This document shows positions 35,972-41,616 of a stretch of 64,000 bases of DNA, piece after piece. The notes beneath the pieces were generated by a model. It had not been told where the DNA came from, ran no database searches, and saw nothing but the letters and a program-made list of their open reading frames with translations. A program made the translations under genes and the position numbers. Source of the DNA: Stutzerimonas stutzeri (GTDB taxonomy: Bacteria > Pseudomonadota > Gammaproteobacteria > Pseudomonadales > Pseudomonadaceae); NCBI RefSeq assembly GCF_024448955.1, contig NZ_JAMOIH010000007.1:62001-126000 (forward strand), read 5' to 3'. The stretch's first letter is position 1, and each line of letters begins with the position of its first letter.

Positions 35972-35985
35972 TCCTCCCTTGGTAG
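35972..35985 (-). promoter_or_regulatory. candidate alcohol-regulon operator upstream of exaB
   Basis: Reads CTACCAAGGGAGGA on the minus strand, 115 bp before the exaB start; one of three near-identical sites in this region (others before exaC and pqqA). Confidence 0.6.
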
Positions 35986-36056
35986 CAAGCTTTCCCACCA
36001 CCTTTGGCAGTGGGTCGAGCAGCACTTGTGGAGCAAGGCCAAAACACCAGACGTTT

Positions 36057-36090
36057 GGGAAATATTCCCGGCGTTCGCGGGAATTTTTCC
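36057..36090 (+). promoter_or_regulatory. tandem GGGAA-3-TTCC inverted repeats upstream of exaA
   Basis: GGGAAATATTCCC at 36057-36069 and GGGAATTTTTCC at 36079-36090 start exactly 22 bp apart, 120-155 bp before the exaA start. Two helically phased dyads suggest a dimeric activator; the NarL-type regulator EraR is a natural candidate. Confidence 0.5.
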
Positions 36091-36212
36091 GTATCGGCGC
36101 CTGCGCCGCGCTTCCAATAATCGATTCGCCAAGCCGCCATCGGCAGTGTCAGACCCGCGTCTACACAGACCGAACAGCGGCCTTGTCCGAACCGACCAAG
36201 GGAATCGCAACC

Positions 36213-38084
36213 ATGACAACAAGATCGCACCCCGGCAGCAAACGTCCCCTCGCCCTCGCCGTGCAATGCCTGGCACTGGCTGGCAGCCTTGCAATGATCG
36301 GTGCCGCCCAGGCCAAACCGGTCAGCTGGGAAGACATCGCCAACGACCACATTTCGACCAACAACGTCCTGCAATATGGCTTGGGCACCCACGCCCAGCG
36401 CTTCAGCCCGCTGGCTCAGGTCAACGACAAGAACGTCTTCAAGCTGACGCCCGCCTGGTCGTTCTCCTTCGGCGACGAGAAGCAGCGCGGACAGGAGTCC
36501 CAGGCCGTGGTGCACGACGGCATCATTTACGTCACCGGCTCCTACTCGCGGGTATTCGCGCTGGATGCCAAGACCGGTAAGCGCCTCTGGAGCTACGCCC
36601 ATCGCCTGCCCGACGACATCCGTCCCTGCTGCGATGTGGTCAACCGCGGCGTCGCCATTTATGGCGACAAGGTCTACTTTGGCACTCTCGATGCTCGCGT
36701 CGTGGCGCTGAATAAAGACACCGGTAAGGTCGTCTGGAACAAGAAATTCGGCGATCACGGCGCGGGCTACACCATGACCGGCGCGCCGACCCTCGTGAAA
36801 GACGGCGAGACCGGCAAGGTCATGCTGATCCACGGCAGCTCCGGCGACGAATTCGGCATCGTCGGCAAGCTGTTCGCCCGCGATCCGGATACCGGTGAAG
36901 AAATTTGGATGCGCCCCTTCGTCGAAGGCCATGTGGGCCGCTTGAACGGCAAGGACAGCACCCCCACCGGCGACATCAAGGCACCGTCCTGGCCGGACGA
37001 TCCCAACTCCCCCACCGGTAAGGTCGAGGCCTGGAGCCAGGGTGGCGGCGCACCGTGGCAGAGCGCGAGTTTCGATGCCGAGACCAACACCATCATTGTC
37101 GGCGCCGGCAACCCGGCTCCGTGGAACGGCTGGGCGCGCACCTCCAAAGACGGCAAGCCCCAGGACTACGACAGCCTCTACACGTCCGGCCAGGTTGGCG
37201 TCGACCCGAGCACCGGTGAAGTGAAATGGTTCTACCAGCACACGCCGAACGATGCCTGGGACTTCTCCGGCAACAACGAACTAGTGCTGTTCGACTACAA
37301 GGACAAGAACGGCAAGACAGTGAAAGCCACCGCCCACGCTGACCGCAACGGCTTCTTCTACGTGGTCGACCGCACGGACGGCAAGCTGCAGAATGCCTTC
37401 CCCTTCGTCGACAACATCACCTGGGCCAAGGGCATCGACCTCGAGACCGGACGCCCGATCGAGAACGAAGGCCAGCGCCCACCCAAGCCCGAGCCGGGCG
37501 AGAAGCACGGCAAGTCGGTCGAGGTCTCCCCGCCCTTCCTCGGCGGCAAGAACTGGAACCCGATGGCCTACAGCCAGGACACCGGCCTGTTCTACGTGCC
37601 CGCCAACCATTGGAAGGAGGACTACTGGACCGAGGAAGTCAGCTACAAAAAGGGTTCGGCCTACCTTGGCCAGGGCTTCCGCATCAAGCGCATGTATGAC
37701 GACCACGTCGGCATCCTGCGCGCCATGAACCCCACCACCGGCAAGGTGGAGTGGGAACACAAGGAGAAGCTGCCGCTATGGGCCGGTGTGCTGGCCACCA
37801 AGGGCAACTTGGTGTTCACCGGTACCAGCGATGGCTACTTCAAGGCCTTTGACGCCAAGACCGGCGACGAGCTTTGGAAATTCCAGACCGGCAGCGGAAT
37901 CATCTCCCCGCCCGTGACCTGGGAGCAGGACGGCGAGCAGTACATCGGTGTGACCGTCGGCTACGGTGGTGCGGTACCACTGTGGGGCGGCGACATGGCC
38001 GAGTTGACCAAGCCGGTCGCACAGGGCGGCTCGTTCTGGGTGTTCAAGTTGCCTGAGTGGGAAAACAAGACCGCTCAGCGCTGA
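36213..38084 (+). CDS. exaA: PQQ-dependent ethanol dehydrogenase (quinoprotein, type I)
   Basis: Periplasmic quinoprotein ethanol dehydrogenase (623 aa) passing electrons to cytochrome ExaB. Signal peptide to about residue 34 (GAAQA), eight-bladed propeller, adjacent-cysteine disulfide in IRPCCDVVNRG, PQQ-site GHGxGYTMTGAP-type segment (HGAGYTMTGAPT), metal/catalytic region VGAGNPAPWNGW and PNDAWDFSGNNE. Ser, not Asp, two residues after the catalytic Asp argues for calcium rather than lanthanide. No haem domain. The ATG at 36213 has AAGGGA upstream; the frame is open further but non-homologous. Oxidises primary alcohols, possibly others. Confidence 0.95.
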   Translation: MTTRSHPGSKRPLALAVQCLALAGSLAMIGAAQAKPVSWEDIANDHISTNNVLQYGLGTHAQRFSPLAQVNDKNVFKLTPAWSFSFGDEKQRGQESQAVVHDGIIYVTGSYSRVFALDAKTGKRLWSYAHRLPDDIRPCCDVVNRGVAIYGDKVYFGTLDARVVALNKDTGKVVWNKKFGDHGAGYTMTGAPTLVKDGETGKVMLIHGSSGDEFGIVGKLFARDPDTGEEIWMRPFVEGHVGRLNGKDSTPTGDIKAPSWPDDPNSPTGKVEAWSQGGGAPWQSASFDAETNTIIVGAGNPAPWNGWARTSKDGKPQDYDSLYTSGQVGVDPSTGEVKWFYQHTPNDAWDFSGNNELVLFDYKDKNGKTVKATAHADRNGFFYVVDRTDGKLQNAFPFVDNITWAKGIDLETGRPIENEGQRPPKPEPGEKHGKSVEVSPPFLGGKNWNPMAYSQDTGLFYVPANHWKEDYWTEEVSYKKGSAYLGQGFRIKRMYDDHVGILRAMNPTTGKVEWEHKEKLPLWAGVLATKGNLVFTGTSDGYFKAFDAKTGDELWKFQTGSGIISPPVTWEQDGEQYIGVTVGYGGAVPLWGGDMAELTKPVAQGGSFWVFKLPEWENKTAQR

Positions 38085-38151
38085 TGTCCCGGCCGTGCCC
38101 GCCTCATCGCGGACACGGCCTTTTCGCTAGATGCGACCGTTCTCGTCGCCC

Positions 38152-38212
38152 GTAGGGTGCGATTCGCGCACCAGCTTTTCATTCTGAATCCGGTGCGCAG
38201 AGCGCACCCTAC
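38152..38212. repeat. inverted REP pair after exaA
   Basis: Copies at 38152-38172 and 38192-38212 in opposite orientation between exaA and the pentapeptide-repeat gene. Confidence 0.9.
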
Positions 38213-38229
38213 AAATGCATGGGCCTCAT

Positions 38230-38874
38230 ATGAAACCGTCCAGCCTGATCCTTCCCTTGTTATTCGTTGCTGCCCCGGCTTTCGCCGACGACCAACCGCT
38301 GATCATCAACGGCTGCACACTCGAACCGGAAAGCCAGTGCGCCAACGCCGACCTACGCGGTACCGACCTCAGCAATCAGGACCTGCGCAAGATCAACTTG
38401 GCCGGCGCCAATCTGTCCGGCGCTAACCTGCGCCACACTATTCTGGACCTGGCCAACCTTGAGAAGGCCAACCTGAGCGGCGCAACGCTCAACCGCGCCA
38501 GCCTGCAGCAGTCCAACCTGCGCCTGGCCAATTTCACCGATGCCCAACTGGTAGCCATCCAGGGCTGGGGACTGTTCGCCCAGGCCGCACAGTTCAAGGG
38601 GGCCAACCTCACCGGCGCCTACCTCGAGTTCGCCCGCATGAGTGGCGCCAAGCTGCACGATAGCAATCTGAGCGCCGCCGACCTCGAGATGACCTGGCTC
38701 AGCAAGGCCGATCTCAAAGGCGCCAACCTGACCGACGCCAACCTGCAGGAAGCAAAATTCAACGACGCCAACCTCGAAAACGCCACCCTCACGGGCGCAC
38801 GCCGACACTACGCAACCTTCCAGGGGACCAACATGGAAGGCTGCAGGGATTGTCCGATGGACTGGGAAAAATAA
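38230..38874 (+). CDS. Exported pentapeptide-repeat protein
   Basis: A 214-residue protein with a Sec signal peptide (MKPSSLILPLLFVAAPAFA) and a right-handed beta-helix of about 25 A(D/N)LxX repeats (for example ANLSGANLRHTILDLANLE, GANLTDANLQEAKFNDANLE). Cysteines pair up at both ends (NGCTLEPESQC near the start, GCRDC near the end), suggesting disulfide-capped helix termini in the periplasm. It follows exaA on the same strand after a REP pair. Role unknown; a structural or regulatory partner of periplasmic alcohol oxidation is conceivable. An ATG at 38215 is an alternative but would spoil the signal peptide. Confidence 0.85.
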   Translation: MKPSSLILPLLFVAAPAFADDQPLIINGCTLEPESQCANADLRGTDLSNQDLRKINLAGANLSGANLRHTILDLANLEKANLSGATLNRASLQQSNLRLANFTDAQLVAIQGWGLFAQAAQFKGANLTGAYLEFARMSGAKLHDSNLSAADLEMTWLSKADLKGANLTDANLQEAKFNDANLENATLTGARRHYATFQGTNMEGCRDCPMDWEK

Positions 38875-38883
38875 TTGCGAAAA

Positions 38884-38940
38884 GGTGCGCTCCGCGCACC
38901 ACATTTACCGAGGCCCGATGGTGCGCAAAACGCACCCTAC
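38884..38940. repeat. inverted REP pair
   Basis: Copies at 38884-38900 and 38920-38940, directly after the pentapeptide-repeat gene stop codon; may act as an end-of-message structure. Confidence 0.85.
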
Positions 38941-38997
38941 GAAGAGCCGGGCAGATGCCTACCAAGTAGCTAGCCACCCTACGCTCGCAACGCCGAT

Positions 38998-39058
38998 GTA
39001 GGGTGCGCTCCGCGCACCGCATGTATTAAGACTCGGTGGTGCGCGGAGCGCACATTAC
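38998..39058. repeat. inverted REP pair
   Basis: Copies at 38998-39018 and 39038-39058, between the convergent pentapeptide-repeat and eraR genes. Confidence 0.9.
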
Positions 39059-39099
39059 GCAGGCCCGTACCTTACAAACACTCCACCCGGCGGGTCGCC

Positions 39100-39765
39100 T
39101 CAGGAAAATTCGAATGCCATTCTCCGCTCGCCGACGCGCAGCACGCCGGTATCGATGGCCAGGTGTACCAGTTCAGCATGGGAGCCGACCTGCAGTTTGC
39201 TCTTGAGCATGGTCAGGTAGTTGGAAACGGTCTTGCCGCTGATACACAACTGCTCGGCGATCTGCCGGGCGGGTGTGCCCTTGGCGAGCATCACGAAAAC
39301 CTCGAACTCACGCTGAGTCATGCCTTGCAGACGCGGGTCCGGTGAGCCGTGGTGGCCAGGATTGCGCGCCAGTTCAGTAGCCAGCGGCTGTTCGATATAG
39401 GCATGGCCGGAGAGAACGCGTCGCACGGCTTCGATCAGCACCTGTGGCGAGGCATTTTTGGTGATATATCCCGCCGCTCCGGTATCCAGCGCCTGGCGAA
39501 CCAGTGAAAGCTCATCGTGCATGCTGAAAAACAGCACGCGTAGCTGCGGCAGCCGCTGGCGCAGCCGTCGGGTGGTTTCGATACCGCTGATGCCCGGCAG
39601 GCCGATATCCATAATCACTAGGCTTGGGATGTCCCGCTGGCACTCGTCCAGCGCCTGCTCGCCGTCGCAGGCTTCGCTCAGCTGTACCTCGGGCAGCACT
39701 GAACGCAGCAACGCGGAGCAACCCTGACGCACCATCGCATGGTCATCTACCAGCAGAATTTTCAC
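39100..39765 (-). CDS. eraR: NarL/LuxR-type response regulator EraR (ExaE)
   Basis: Two-domain response regulator (221 aa): receiver (residues 1-120; acidic pair DDH near 7, phospho-acceptor Asp in LVIMDIGLPG, Lys in YITKNAS) and LuxR-type DNA-binding domain (about 150-212; MTQREFEVFVMLAKG, ISGKTVSNYLTMLKSKL). Resembles P. aeruginosa ExaE/EraR, activator of exaA. Translation probably starts at a GTG (39765). The cognate sensor kinase EraS/ExaD, normally adjacent, is not present in this window; no kinase flanks it. Confidence 0.85.
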   Translation of the reverse strand: MKILLVDDHAMVRQGCSALLRSVLPEVQLSEACDGEQALDECQRDIPSLVIMDIGLPGISGIETTRRLRQRLPQLRVLFFSMHDELSLVRQALDTGAAGYITKNASPQVLIEAVRRVLSGHAYIEQPLATELARNPGHHGSPDPRLQGMTQREFEVFVMLAKGTPARQIAEQLCISGKTVSNYLTMLKSKLQVGSHAELVHLAIDTGVLRVGERRMAFEFS

Positions 39766-39824
39766 AGGCTAGCCGCCTTCTCATAAGGACGTTCAGGCAA
39801 CTGTCGGCATGCCATCAGGTCCAT

Positions 39825-39883
39825 GGTGCGCAGAGCGCACCCTACAAGGGTCTTGTACATCCGTAGGGTGCGCTCTGTGCACC
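39825..39883. repeat. inverted REP pair upstream of eraR
   Basis: Copies at 39825-39845 and 39863-39883, 60-118 bp before the eraR start, that is, in its leader region. Confidence 0.9.
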
Positions 39884-39962
39884 CGGCTAGTACCTCACTG
39901 GCTTCCGGCGCCAGTTCGTGCTTCGGACAACTACATGCTAGAGCTTGGAAACACTCACCTGC

Positions 39963-40075
39963 CTACTACCTTGGTACCGCCGGAGCCGTACTTTCTATGC
40001 AGTTCCGGTTGCGCCGCCGACGTCTCTCACCCTGGTCGCGCGATGGACGCGTGGCGATCTACTACTTTGGTACCG
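39963..40075 (+). promoter_or_regulatory. two copies of CTACTAC(C/T)TTGGTACCG
   Basis: CTACTACCTTGGTACCG (39963-39979) and CTACTACTTTGGTACCG (40059-40075) differ by one base and lie 96 bp apart in the eraR/cysteine-motif gene intergenic region. On the minus strand their cores (GTACCAAGGTAGTA, GTACCAAAGTAGTA) resemble the CTACCAA-3-AGGA sites of exaB, exaC and pqqA, so the same regulator may bind here. Confidence 0.5.
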
Positions 40076-40156
40076 GTTTTCGCCTCCATCGTAGGATTTC
40101 AAAGGCAGCACCATTGTTCTGTAATCCATTCATAGGAGCACACAGGAGTCCAGACG

Positions 40157-40714
40157 ATGCCGCGTCTACCGTTACTGATCGTCATATTGGCCTGCCTGGG
40201 CATCAGCCAGGCAGCGTCGGCAGAAACGGACAGCGATCTGTTTTCAGCCGACGGTTACCGTCAGGCCCATTACCGCAGCCCGACGCCAGCTGCCATCGAG
40301 GGTGCGCAAACGCTGGATACCGCGTCGCTACAGGCATTGCTAGCTGAACAACCTAATGTGGCGCTGGTAGATGTGTACCGGCGCCAGTGGCTGGCCGGCC
40401 GCTTCATCGACACCGAGGCGCACACCAACCTGCCCGGCAGCGTCTGGCTGCCCAATGCCGGAGATGGAGCTCTTACACCCGAATGGGCGGACTATTTCGC
40501 CAGGAACCTTGCCCGTATCAGCCGGGGTCGTTTCGACCGGCCGCTGGTATTCTACTGCCGCTCCGATTGCTGGTTGGGCTGGAACGCCACCCGACGGGCT
40601 CACGCACTGGGCTATACGAACCTTTACTGGTATCGCGACGGCGTGGATGGCTGGGAACAGGCCAACCTGCCCCTGAACCCCGCAGCGCCGGAGGCTCTGA
40701 GCGGTCCGGAATGA
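40157..40714 (+). CDS. PQQ-dependent catabolism-associated cysteine-tryptophan motif protein
   Basis: Exported 185-residue protein with signal peptide (to about residue 22, SQAASA) and a rhodanese-like C-terminal half holding the family signature FYCRSDCWLGWNATRRA (Cys-x3-Cys-Trp). It matches the family that occurs only beside PQQ alcohol dehydrogenase genes. Two nearby cysteines in a rhodanese-like fold suggest redox or sulfur-transfer chemistry in the periplasm, perhaps with the SoxYZ-like carrier; that is inference. AGGAG precedes the ATG; erbR follows 45 bp later on the same strand. Confidence 0.85.
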   Translation: MPRLPLLIVILACLGISQAASAETDSDLFSADGYRQAHYRSPTPAAIEGAQTLDTASLQALLAEQPNVALVDVYRRQWLAGRFIDTEAHTNLPGSVWLPNAGDGALTPEWADYFARNLARISRGRFDRPLVFYCRSDCWLGWNATRRAHALGYTNLYWYRDGVDGWEQANLPLNPAAPEALSGPE

Positions 40715-40759
40715 TCCACCAAGCGTGCCGACCATAATCACAAAAAGAGGTGACCAGCC

Positions 40760-41425
40760 TTGTACAAAATATTGATTGCCGACGACCATCCGCTGTTTCG
40801 CGAAGCCATCCACAACGTCATCCGCGACGGCTTTCCCGACAGCGAAATCCTGGAAACCGCCGACCTCGACAGCACGCTGGCACTGACGATCGAGCACGAC
40901 GACCTCGACCTGGTCCTGCTCGACCTCAACATGCCCGGCATGCACGGCCTGAACGGGCTGATCAACCTGCGCAACGAGGCGCCGACCATCCCGGTGGTGA
41001 TCGTCTCCGCCGAGCAGGACAAGCAGATCGTGCTGCAGGCGATCACCTACGGGGCGGTCGGCTTCATCACCAAGTCGTCGCCGCGGGCGCAGATGACCGA
41101 AGCCATCGAGCAGATCCTCAACGGTAACGTCTACCTGCCCTCAGATATCATCCGCAGCCAGAAAAGCGGCCGGCGCCAAACCAGCTACAACGAACCTTCG
41201 ATCCCACCCGAGCTGCTGCAGGCGCTGACCCGCAAGCAACTGCTGGTGCTGGAACGCATGACCAAGGGCGAATCCAACAAGCAGATCGCCTACAACCTCG
41301 ACATCGCCGAAACCACGGTCAAGGCACACGTCTCGGCGATCCTGCGCAAGCTCAACGTGCACAACCGCGTGCAGGCGATCCTCTCGGCCGGCGATATCGA
41401 CTTCACCGCTTATCTGCGTCGCTGA
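40760..41425 (+). CDS. erbR: NarL/LuxR-type response regulator ErbR (AgmR)
   Basis: Response regulator of 221 aa resembling AgmR/ErbR of Pseudomonas, a master regulator of ethanol oxidation and PQQ synthesis genes. Receiver with DDH, acceptor Asp in [10 protein letters not shown] and Lys in FITKSS; C-terminal LuxR domain with [22 protein letters not shown] and [16 protein letters not shown]. It starts with TTG at 40760, preceded by AGAGGTG at good spacing; no ATG alternative is nearby. Likely binder of the CTACCAA-3-AGGA sites reported here, by analogy with P. aeruginosa where exaBC and pqq depend on ErbR. Confidence 0.9.
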   Translation: MYKILIADDHPLFREAIHNVIRDGFPDSEILETADLDSTLALTIEHDDLDLVLLDLNMPGMHGLNGLINLRNEAPTIPVVIVSAEQDKQIVLQAITYGAVGFITKSSPRAQMTEAIEQILNGNVYLPSDIIRSQKSGRRQTSYNEPSIPPELLQALTRKQLLVLERMTKGESNKQIAYNLDIAETTVKAHVSAILRKLNVHNRVQAILSAGDIDFTAYLRR

Positions 41426-41447
41426 TTCCTCTTAGCGTGAATCCTTG

Positions 41448-41476
41448 ACCGCTGCTGTAATGGGGGGCGGTTTTTT
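41448..41476 (+). terminator. rho-independent terminator candidate after erbR
   Basis: ACCGC pairs with GCGGT around a 14-base loop, followed by six T. The stem is short, but the T-tract and position just after erbR support termination. Confidence 0.55.
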
Positions 41477-41616
41477 CACGATGACTCCAGCCCGGCACTT
41501 CGCCGGGAAGCACAGCCCGTCTATCGGCTATGGGTGCGATGATGGTAATAATTCCTTATTGAGAAACAACGGCATTCGATGTGCGGCGTTAGGGCGGCTC
41601 CGGATGTCATTCGGAG

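Noticed and set aside
35847..37241. 464-codon minus-strand frame across exaA
   Set aside because: Antisense to exaA and partly to the promoter region; no family resemblance, and exaA is unmistakable.
38884..39058. Regularly spaced palindromes resembling a CRISPR array
   Set aside because: Copies alternate in orientation, spacing varies and the same element is scattered over 38 kb; these are REP elements.
39823..40347. 174-codon plus-strand frame upstream of and overlapping the cysteine-motif gene
   Set aside because: It begins inside a REP pair and overlaps the well-supported exported protein in another frame.
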